A stretch of 64,000 nucleotides of DNA. It comes from Niallia endozanthoxylica. GTDB lineage: Bacteria > Bacillota > Bacilli > Bacillales > Cytobacillaceae. This document shows positions 57,459 through 64,000 of the stretch, one piece after another. The position numbers and the translations under genes are program-made. Each line of letters opens with the position of its first letter. Position 1 is the stretch's first letter. The notes under the pieces are model-generated. The model was not told where the DNA came from. It saw nothing but the letters and a program-made list of their open reading frames with translations, and searched no databases. Where the stretch lies: positions 124,001 to 188,000 of the forward strand of contig NZ_VYKL01000018.1 of NCBI RefSeq assembly GCF_008710145.1. Direction: 5' to 3'.

Positions 57459-57731
57459 TTAATCGAAGCTTTCGATGGCTTGTTTAATAATTTCAACAAG
57501 TTTTTCTTTTTGTGCTGGATGATTTATTCCTATTTCAGATTGCAGCAGCGAATCATAACCGCTCTCTTCGTTTCCATCCCATATTTGCTTTACCAAATGA
57601 ATGGTTGGCACTGCGACAATATAACTGAGACTATCAGAATCATTCGTTATATACAGAATGGCTAATTTTTCACCTTCAAAAATGGAATAAGTAATATCAA
57701 TGGCTATTGTTTTTAGAACATCATAATCCAT
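57459..57731 (-). CDS. Small hypothetical protein
   Basis: 90 residues with a good GGAGGG site. Mixed alpha/beta, acidic; no signal or membrane segment and no recognised family. Same strand as the nuclease-like gene, 98 bp upstream of it, so they could be co-transcribed. Confidence 0.6.
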   Translation of the reverse strand: MDYDVLKTIAIDITYSIFEGEKLAILYITNDSDSLSYIVAVPTIHLVKQIWDGNEESGYDSLLQSEIGINHPAQKEKLVEIIKQAIESFD

Positions 57732-57852
57732 TATTAAATCCCTCCGATTGACATTTAGGTATTTTGTTTCATTAAAAGTGCTAGGTACTGTCTGTTAAAG
57801 TAACAGTTCTCCGCTATACCTTAGAAGCGCACTGCTTTAGAAGTGAAAGTTG

Positions 57853-58596
57853 TCAGTTGAAATACCATTTTAACGCATTCGTGTACAAGATTTTATCGAC
57901 AGCCTGTTCATCAAATAGGTTCTGAATCAATTCAATATCCCCATACTTAAAAGGTCTTTTGGCTCTTGTAGATGGCAAATCTGTACCAAACATAAGTGCA
58001 TCAGGATTTATCCCATATATGGATTTTAAAGCATTTTTAACGTTCAGTTCCACACGCCCAAAACCTGTTGCTTTTACGTGTATCCCTTTATCAACTAATT
58101 TTAATACATGCGATAATCCTTCTTCTGACAATCCTAAGTGGTCAATTGAAATAGCAGGTAACTTTTCAATCGTCGATGCCATTTCAGGTAACTCTTTTGC
58201 ATCAATATAAAGTTCGCTAGACCAGCCAACTAAATCATAAACTCTTCTTGCAAAGTAATCGAGCTTTGATAAATCTTCTGAACCGCCTCGTTTTATATTA
58301 AAACGTAATGCTTTTATCCCTTTTTCATTTAAGTTTATAATTTCTGCATCTGTTACAGTAAAAGGCAATTGCGTTACGCCACAAAATGTTGAACCCATTT
58401 GTTTAAGTGCGTGTAATAAATATTCTTGGTCAAAACCTTGGAATGAACCAGATACAAGCGCTCCACCTAATATATTCAAATCAGCGGTTTCATTCTGATA
58501 ATCTTCTACAACATAGTGGGGTGGCAAATAGCCTTGATTTTCGATAATTGGAAAATTAAAATCAATAATATGAAAATGCGCATCAAAAATTCTCAT
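57853..58596 (-). CDS. Amidohydrolase-family TIM-barrel hydrolase
   Basis: 247 residues starting MRIFDAHFHIID, with the H-x-H metal motif. Later markers are KALRFNIKRGG, LPAISIDHLGLS, and FGTDLPSTR (metal-site Asp). This is the layout of metal-dependent lactonase/amidohydrolases (2-pyrone-4,6-dicarboxylate lactonase-like family). Substrate unknown. ATG start with a GAGAGGGG site. Probably monocistronic. Confidence 0.83.
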   Translation of the reverse strand: MRIFDAHFHIIDFNFPIIENQGYLPPHYVVEDYQNETADLNILGGALVSGSFQGFDQEYLLHALKQMGSTFCGVTQLPFTVTDAEIINLNEKGIKALRFNIKRGGSEDLSKLDYFARRVYDLVGWSSELYIDAKELPEMASTIEKLPAISIDHLGLSEEGLSHVLKLVDKGIHVKATGFGRVELNVKNALKSIYGINPDALMFGTDLPSTRAKRPFKYGDIELIQNLFDEQAVDKILYTNALKWYFN

Positions 58597-58656
58597 TTCA
58601 TTTCCCCTCTCTTATTAATTGTCGAGAAACGATTACCATATTGAGGGTTTTCCTAT

Positions 58657-58736
58657 ACTTAAAGACAATGAAACGCAGTGACGATTCTTTAAAAAACAAT
58701 TAGAAGTTTTGTATGGATAAAGACTCCTAAAACAGA
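58657..58736. repeat. Dispersed ~80-bp repeat, copy 1
   Basis: Closely matches 63355-63436 on the same strand (shared stretch AGAAGTTTTGTA[TC]GGATAAAG and CCTAAAACA). Noncoding in both places. Confidence 0.65.
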
Positions 58737-58831
58737 AGATTAAACAAAGACTTCCTTCTAATTAAAATAAAGCTATGTAGTGCTTCTAGTAAGTATACAA
58801 GCATCCCACTGAATCTGTGGAATACATCAAA

Positions 58832-60100
58832 CTACAAAAATTTTCTTAATTCAGCAAACGAATGAATATTATTCTTTTCAACAATATCCCAAACCTTTTG
58901 AGCATTTTTCGCTCCTATTTTTGGGAGCATGTATGTTGACCAGAGCTCTATCTGTTCCTGTTGGGTAAGATGTATTCTCTGCTTCAGTAAAATTTTCAAG
59001 TCATTATAGTTCATTTCTTTTTTTCGATTATTTGCTTCATGCTGCTTTTTTCTTTCTTCTACCATCTGCTCACGTAATAAATCCTTTTGCTTTTCCCGTT
59101 CTTTTCTTAACTGTTCCTCATATTCTTGCCTTACTTTCTCTTCTTCTGCTTTTTGGCTTATCAGATTTTGATGCTTCTCTATAAATTGTTCTCGATTATG
59201 CGCTTCAATATAGCTATCACTTAGATTTAACCTGCCATTATTTAGAGCCAGCGCTTTGGAAAAAGGGATATCATAACCTTCTCCCAAAATAAAGGCTCTA
59301 CATGGCTTCGTATCCCGATCCTTCACAAAGCGATGGATGAGCACAGAAATTCCATTGTCATTTGAACGTATATAATATAAACTTCTAACCTCAATATTCA
59401 ATTCAGTCATTGATGGTAAATAATCATAAAGGTGAAAGAATGATAAATCTTTAGCTGTTAAATTTAGCATATTTTCCCATTTTCTATCTTCCGTAGTATA
59501 AAGGGCAATTGAATCCTCTGCCTCCCATAAAACAATCGCATGTTTTTCTTTTTCAATCGCTATTTCTTTATTTTCTATAAACCAAACAGGATGCATGCCT
59601 TGTTCAAGAAAATAGATGTGCCGTTTTTTCATTTCTTTTGCAAGTGTTTGATCTGATGCAGGGTTAACATTTGTAACAATCGATAGAGCGACTTCATTTT
59701 TATCCAGTTTCAACCAAATGTCTGGATAATATTTTAAATCCGTTTTTGCCTTGTAACCGTAATCCACAGACATACTAGAATTCATTTTTGAAGTCATTTT
59801 CAATTCATCCATAAAAATATCTATGAGTGTCTTATGCTGAGATGTTTCTCTTTCAATTTGTTTCTTATACTTTTTTTCTGCTTTATCTGCAGCGATTGAT
59901 TCCGCACAAGCCTCTGAGTGCTTATGTGAGAAATGGATTTCTTTTACTTCTCCATACTTAATCACTACTTCCGCATGGCAAAAGGGACATTGGAAAATGC
60001 CTTTTCGTGCAAGTTGTCTATAAGACTCCACTTCATCTTTTGTTAAATGTGTAGGTAACCTTTCTATCACTCTATCAATGACATGAAAAGCTTCTCGCAT
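58832..60100 (-). CDS. CoiA-like competence-protein-family protein
   Basis: 422 residues from the ATG at 60100 (the GTG at 60109 is an alternative). N-terminal zinc-binding motif CPFCHAEVVIKYGEVKEIHFSH, then a restriction-endonuclease-like domain, then a long Lys/Glu-rich coiled coil (about 320-365). CoiA-type proteins promote DNA transformation; this resembles the family but the length and C-terminal coil differ. Solitary gene. Confidence 0.7.
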   Translation of the reverse strand: MREAFHVIDRVIERLPTHLTKDEVESYRQLARKGIFQCPFCHAEVVIKYGEVKEIHFSHKHSEACAESIAADKAEKKYKKQIERETSQHKTLIDIFMDELKMTSKMNSSMSVDYGYKAKTDLKYYPDIWLKLDKNEVALSIVTNVNPASDQTLAKEMKKRHIYFLEQGMHPVWFIENKEIAIEKEKHAIVLWEAEDSIALYTTEDRKWENMLNLTAKDLSFFHLYDYLPSMTELNIEVRSLYYIRSNDNGISVLIHRFVKDRDTKPCRAFILGEGYDIPFSKALALNNGRLNLSDSYIEAHNREQFIEKHQNLISQKAEEEKVRQEYEEQLRKEREKQKDLLREQMVEERKKQHEANNRKKEMNYNDLKILLKQRIHLTQQEQIELWSTYMLPKIGAKNAQKVWDIVEKNNIHSFAELRKFL

Positions 60101-60931
60101 TCCTCTCACCTCTTAATGCTAGATTACCAAATTAGTGGGAGAAATTATATAAAACTAATCTATTTTTATTCTCTGTTGTAATCTATGAAGTACTCTCTGG
60201 TATTGCTTAGTTCAGGATGTCCTTTTCCACAGGTCAATTTGACTCATTCTTCGCCTCATTTTAACCTATGGAAGGTACCAAGTTGTTTAAATTGTGTATG
60301 ATTTGATTTATCCCACTCGTAATGGGCAGTAAAACCTTCACCGCCCCATCTGATAGAGAGGATTTACATTTATATAAAAACCCGCGCACTGCCATCCATG
60401 TCCTCGATTGCCGCAAAAGATTGATAGTTTTTGATTGTGTTATAGTTCAGCTTAGCCATCTGTCCATTCCTCTTGAATTTCATGCTGTTTTGCTAAAAAA
60501 CCCCTCCCATGGAAGGTGCTTCATTTTCCCTCTAGCCCAATGTATAAAAATAAAAAAAGCTTGTACAATGTTGAAAAACTCAAATTGGTCCGCAAAATGG
60601 TCAAATTCCGGGACAATTGATATTAATTGCGCCAGAATGGATATCCATTCTGGCGCAATTGGCTATTTTTGATTCAAACTTATAAAAAGGTAATAAAATT
60701 GCTAACGTAGGAGCCAGGATACATGAGGGACGGTTCTTTAATTCGATTGAGTTAATTGCATGAAGTGAAACCTCATTGAAAATTAAACATACTAAAAAAA
60801 GATGTACCATTCCGTGTATCGTACACCAATACCCTTTAATCTTTCATTTTTATCACTATCGTTATATGCTTTAGTAAAAATGCAGTCTTTGGTTGACCGA
60901 ATGTATTCTTAACAAAGTTAGGAGATAAAAC
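60101..60931. other. Intergenic region with short ORF debris and a palindrome
   Basis: No full gene is seen. A 29-codon minus-strand frame at 60370-60459 (MAKLNYNTIKNYQSFAAI) has a good ribosome binding site but stops soon, so it may be a truncated gene start. The palindrome at 60625-60660 is listed separately. Confidence 0.5.
60625..60660. repeat. Perfect 36-nt palindrome
   Basis: AATTGCGCCAGAATGGAT is followed directly by its exact reverse complement, with no loop. T-rich sequence follows on the plus strand; a terminator or a mobile-element target-type sequence are both possible. Confidence 0.75.
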
Positions 60932-61690
60932 ATGAATATAAGAAACTATTTAGATCGTATTCAAGCGGTAAAGCAAGCTGAAAGGAATCTCGATTATTTG
61001 TCACATCTTCAAAAACAGCATGTTCTCAATATACACTTTGAGAATTTGGATATTTTGAATAAAAAGCCTCTTTCATTGAGTAAAGATAGTCTTTATAAAA
61101 AAATAATACTCAATCAACACGGCGGTGTGTGTTATGAGTTAAACGGTTTATTTTATCATCTGTTAAAAGAGCTTGGTTTTAATCCTTCGTTAATGGCCGG
61201 TACTGTATATGCGGGAAATGGAATTTGGGCGCTTGAGAATGGCCATTTGTTTATCATCGTACCAATTGAAAATAAAGAATATTTGGTAGATGTTGGATTT
61301 GGAGGGAATTGCCCGAGACTGCCTGTTCCATTAAACGGGGAGGAAGTTAGAGATAGTGATGGAATGTACCGAGTAAAAAAAGACGAAACGTTATCACTGT
61401 TCTATTTGCAAAAAAAGACCGACAGCGAGTGGGAAACACAATATCGATTTGAAACCCCTTCAAATATCTGGAATTTAGACAATATCTATCCTTTATGCGT
61501 GCTGACTGAAACATCTCCTGAATCTAAGTTTAATAAGATGTATTTCTTGTCCAGAGTAACAGAAGAAGGACGGATCACCTTGTTAGGAGACACCTTAATT
61601 ATTGTCAAAGGCAGAGAAAAAACAAAAGTGAAATTAGCAGAACATGAAATGAATGAAGCCGTTCAACGCTATTTTCAATTAAACCTATAA
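60932..61690 (+). CDS. Arylamine N-acetyltransferase
   Basis: 252 residues. Catalytic triad visible: Cys in HGGVCYELN (about 67; the usual RGG is HGG here), His in NGHLFIIV (about 107) and Asp in LVDVGFGG (about 122). The enzyme transfers an acetyl group from acetyl-CoA to arylamines or hydrazines. ATG with AGGAG eight bases upstream. Probably monocistronic. Confidence 0.93.
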   Translation: MNIRNYLDRIQAVKQAERNLDYLSHLQKQHVLNIHFENLDILNKKPLSLSKDSLYKKIILNQHGGVCYELNGLFYHLLKELGFNPSLMAGTVYAGNGIWALENGHLFIIVPIENKEYLVDVGFGGNCPRLPVPLNGEEVRDSDGMYRVKKDETLSLFYLQKKTDSEWETQYRFETPSNIWNLDNIYPLCVLTETSPESKFNKMYFLSRVTEEGRITLLGDTLIIVKGREKTKVKLAEHEMNEAVQRYFQLNL

Positions 61691-62057
61691 TCCTAAAGTG
61701 AAACGTCCATCAGTGGGGGATTTCTTCATCCACACTAATGGTTAGTCACTCAGAGTCTGATTGGATTTTCTAATAGCTGAATGAATCTTGAAGAAAATCC
61801 TTCTCTCACGAATCGGTTGAACCTCACCTATCTTCTATTGTATACACATAATCTTGAAGTAGGGGTTTTACTGCTTGTGAAGAGTGGGAAAAATTACGGA
61901 GACAAAAGTCTAGATACCAAAATTCTTGATTATTCATATGGTCCTTGTGACACATGCTACATTCCCACCAAATTTCCATTGACAATCGCAATCTTTGAAT
62001 TTAATGTATTCATTGATTTTATTTACATGATAAATATGAGATTGCTGGTGATATAGA
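61691..62057. other. Intergenic region without a gene
   Basis: Nothing reliable. The 91-codon frame starting at 61781 overlaps the beginning of the permease gene's upstream region and has no ribosome binding site. Confidence 0.4.
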
Positions 62058-63200
62058 GTGGAACAAAATGTAGACATCCGAAGAAAACAAAGAATAAATA
62101 TTCCCCTTGGCTTTTTGAAAAAGGACTTAGTGTTCACCTTCTCCTTTATCTTGGCTGTCGCGAGTTGTTTTGTGCAAATGCCAAAGTTGGAGTACATTAA
62201 TTTCCATGTGATGGTTAGTTTATTTAACCTGATGATTGCCATTAAGGCGCTTGAAGAACTGAAGGTGCTGGATAAATTCGCCATTACGATCTTAAATAAA
62301 AGCCATAACAGCCGAACCGTGTCATCCATTCTCATCGCCCTTTGCTTTGTTAGCTCCATGTTCGTGACAAACGATGTGGCCTTACTTACCTTTGTGCCTC
62401 TGACGGTCATTATTAGTCAAAAGACGGGCATGCCTGTGAGCGAGACCATTGTTCTTCAGACAATTGCTGCCAATATTGGCAGCAGCTTAACACCTATGGG
62501 AAACCCGCAAAATCTGTTTCTCTTTTCCCATTATGACATTAAGCCTTTTGACTTTTTTGCGGCCGTTCTTGTCGTTGCGGCTGTTGGCATCGGTTTGTTA
62601 TTTATTTTTACAATGAGACTGCCAAAAAAACAATTAAAGGTAGAACTGCCTTCTATTCCTATTGCTAATCGATATGAAGCATGGATATGGGGCATGGTAT
62701 TAGCGGTGATTATTGCTTCGATCTTTGGCTTCATTAGTCAAACCATCTCATTTTTGATAACCGTTATGGCTGCAGTGATTTTAAATCGAAATTTATTGGT
62801 AAAAATTGATTATTTGCTGCTGATTACGTTTATTAGCTTTTTTGTTTTTATCGGAAATATTTCGAATACAGAAGCAATCCAAACGATAGCGAACACAGGA
62901 TTTCAGGATAGCACGTCTGTCTTTTTTAGTTCGATTATTCTTAGCCAATTCGTCAGCAATGTTCCGGCTGCTATTCTTCTGGCAAACTTTACAGCCGACT
63001 GGCAGCCGCTATTGCTAGGCGTAAATATTGGCGGACTTGGAACCATCATCGCGTCGCTTGCTAGTGTCATTTCTTATAAGATATTTATTCAGGCAAAACC
63101 GCTGGAATCAAAGAAATACCTGCTTACATTTAGTATGTATAATATCGCGTTTTTAATCATCCTAGCCTTCTTTCAGTATGTTATTTTTTTAATTATATAA
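62058..63200 (+). CDS. SLC13/ArsB-type anion permease
   Basis: 380 residues with about ten to eleven membrane helices. Two similar halves carry the family hairpins VTNDVALLTFVPL and ANIGSSLTPMGNPQNLFLF (first half) and SQFVSNVPAAILLANF and GVNIGGLGTIIASLAS (second half). These are the ion- and substrate-binding re-entrant loops of the divalent-anion/citrate/arsenite group. The substrate cannot be read. Start is a GTG at 62058-62060 behind GGTGAT. Confidence 0.88.
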   Translation: MEQNVDIRRKQRINIPLGFLKKDLVFTFSFILAVASCFVQMPKLEYINFHVMVSLFNLMIAIKALEELKVLDKFAITILNKSHNSRTVSSILIALCFVSSMFVTNDVALLTFVPLTVIISQKTGMPVSETIVLQTIAANIGSSLTPMGNPQNLFLFSHYDIKPFDFFAAVLVVAAVGIGLLFIFTMRLPKKQLKVELPSIPIANRYEAWIWGMVLAVIIASIFGFISQTISFLITVMAAVILNRNLLVKIDYLLLITFISFFVFIGNISNTEAIQTIANTGFQDSTSVFFSSIILSQFVSNVPAAILLANFTADWQPLLLGVNIGGLGTIIASLASVISYKIFIQAKPLESKKYLLTFSMYNIAFLIILAFFQYVIFLII

Positions 63201-63292
63201 GGAACAACTGTACTCTGGGACACGAGAACAGTAGAGACAACCGAAAAAACGTTTCGAATGAATGGGTAATCATTTCATTTAATCATAAAAGA

Positions 63293-63347
63293 AAACCCCC
63301 AATGTGATAATAGAATGGCAGAGAAACCATTATCACATTGGGGGTTT
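63293..63347 (+). terminator. Terminator after the permease gene
   Basis: A perfect 19-bp inverted repeat (63293-63311 and 63329-63347) with a C5/G5 core and A-/T-rich ends. It lies 92 bp beyond the permease stop. Confidence 0.75.
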
Positions 63348-63354
63348 CTCTCTG

Positions 63355-63436
63355 CTTAATGACAATAAAACACAGTGACGCTTCTTCGAGAAGACAAGTA
63401 GAAGTTTTGTACGGATAAAGGATCCTAAAACAATCC
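63355..63436. repeat. Dispersed ~80-bp repeat, copy 2
   Basis: See 58657-58736. It sits immediately after the terminator hairpin, which suggests it is a small mobile or structured element of intergenic regions. Confidence 0.65.
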
Positions 63437-63685
63437 GATAAAAATACCCCTCAAATATCGTATGTATCTCCCCTGTTTTATACAAGAAAACCACCCGTTT
63501 AAAGTCAACCATAATCACTTTAATCATAAGCATTTCTTCTACAACTACTCACTCCTATCTATTATTAATCTTATGTAAATTTAATCTGTTTCTCATCGTT
63601 TTCTAATGTTTATTCTTTAAGATTAAAGTGTAGCCTTAATAAAGGACAAGCAATCAACATTTCATAAAATAGATGAGGAGAGAGA

Positions 63686-64000
63686 ATGAGTATGTTCAAA
63701 AAATTAATCGTAACAGGATGCACCCTACTTTTGTTAACAGCATGTGGTACAGATACAACAAATGAAAATGAGGGTTCGACCAATCAGCCAAATACGACGA
63801 GCGAATCCAACACAACAAACAGTACAACGGCAACTAACGAATCAAACGCTGTTAAAGATTCTAGCAATGCTGGCACACAAAATACGTTTACTACTGTTGA
63901 CATCACAAATCCAGCTGTCTCTTTGACAGAGGCTGTGAATGTCTTTAAAGAAGCTCATCCAGACGCAAAAATCGAATCTGTTGACTTAGATACGGACTCT
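63686..64000 (+). CDS. Lipoprotein gene, cut by the right window edge
   Basis: 105 codons are open. The protein starts MSMFKKLIVTGCTLLLLTAC with a lipobox ending in Cys20, then a Thr/Asn/Ser-rich linker of about 45 residues, then a region beginning VSLTEAVNVFKEAHPDAKIESVDLDTD that resembles the first helix of a PepSY domain. AGGAG lies nine bases before the ATG. PepSY lipoproteins modulate proteases or act as metal- or peptide-binding envelope proteins; the domain is only partly seen. Confidence 0.8.
   Translation, partial: MSMFKKLIVTGCTLLLLTACGTDTTNENEGSTNQPNTTSESNTTNSTTATNESNAVKDSSNAGTQNTFTTVDITNPAVSLTEAVNVFKEAHPDAKIESVDLDTDS

Larger units (their letters stand above)
63201..63685. other. 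Intergenic region with terminator and repeat
   Basis: It holds the terminator at 63293-63347 and the repeat at 63355-63436, listed separately. The promoter of the lipoprotein gene at 63686 is expected here; TAATG/TTTAAG-like boxes are not convincing. Confidence 0.5.

Noticed and set aside
61781..62056. 91-codon plus-strand frame before the permease gene
   Set aside because: No ribosome binding site; its composition and position suggest noncoding spacer.
63333..63533. 66-codon minus-strand frame
   Set aside because: It lies over the terminator hairpin and the dispersed repeat, so it is a shadow of noncoding sequence.
1..64000. CRISPR array, tRNA, rRNA or intact insertion sequence
   Set aside because: No regular spacer-repeat series, tRNA-like cloverleaf or transposase was recognised by eye.

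Overview
The window looks like a chromosomal segment of a low-GC Gram-positive bacterium of the Bacillales, most likely a Bacillaceae member. Supporting signs are strong AGGAGG-type ribosome binding sites, frequent TTG/GTG starts, a CcpA-type cre site, a YkyA-type lipoprotein, a FloT-type flotillin, an S-layer-homology protein, and a T-box-like motif upstream of a decayed asnA. No rRNA, tRNA or CRISPR array was seen. All calls come from reading the sequence and translations; no database search was run.

Positions 1-9,600 begin as a defence island. A complete type I Zorya system (zorA-zorB-zorC-zorD, minus strand, 4-nt overlaps or longer) is followed by the start of an unidentified gene at the left edge. 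A zeta-toxin-like kinase runs divergently, next to a DUF3990-type (possible ADP-ribosyltransferase) gene and a decayed small gene. Positions 10,300-15,250 hold ordinary cell-envelope genes: a YkyA-like lipoprotein, a polysaccharide deacetylase, a membrane protein, a thermonuclease lipoprotein and an unknown protein. Positions 15,650-21,160 form a sugar locus with a GH2 glycoside hydrolase, a GPH-type symporter and an AraC regulator, with a cre box before the transporter. At 21,490 lies a GGDEF-EAL protein whose membrane domain carries the copper/ethylene-ligand residues of plant ethylene receptors at identical spacing. An asnA pseudogene with two in-frame stops follows.

The most striking region is 25,588-42,219, a single-strand cassette of ten genes. 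In transcription order it encodes an NrdG-like radical SAM protein, a ClpB-like AAA+ ATPase, a PP2C phosphatase, an unknown protein, a soluble Ser/Thr kinase with twin TMI[LM]PE motifs, a coiled-coil protein, a zinc-ribbon/FHA protein, a DUF6273-like protein, a 2,336-residue DUF4011/SF1 helicase with a C-terminal nuclease-like domain, and a small zinc-ribbon/membrane-tail protein. The helicase carries about 1,500 residues between Walker A and the DEAS box, built partly from two series of tandem repeats. I infer a phosphorylation-gated DNA-targeting, possibly anti-phage, system.

Positions 42,600-47,000 hold a MATE exporter, small membrane proteins and flotillin. A MoxR / 616-residue protein / CoxE-type VWA triad lies at 47,200-51,460. 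Positions 51,700-54,440 are a graveyard: a zinc-finger gene with two frameshifts and a stop, a frameshifted ADP-ribosylglycohydrolase, an HsdR fragment, and a copy of the 3' end of the gene at 14,573. The right end has an SLH protein, a PD-(D/E)XK-like protein, an amidohydrolase, a CoiA-like protein, an arylamine N-acetyltransferase, an SLC13/ArsB-type permease, and the start of a lipoprotein cut by the window edge.
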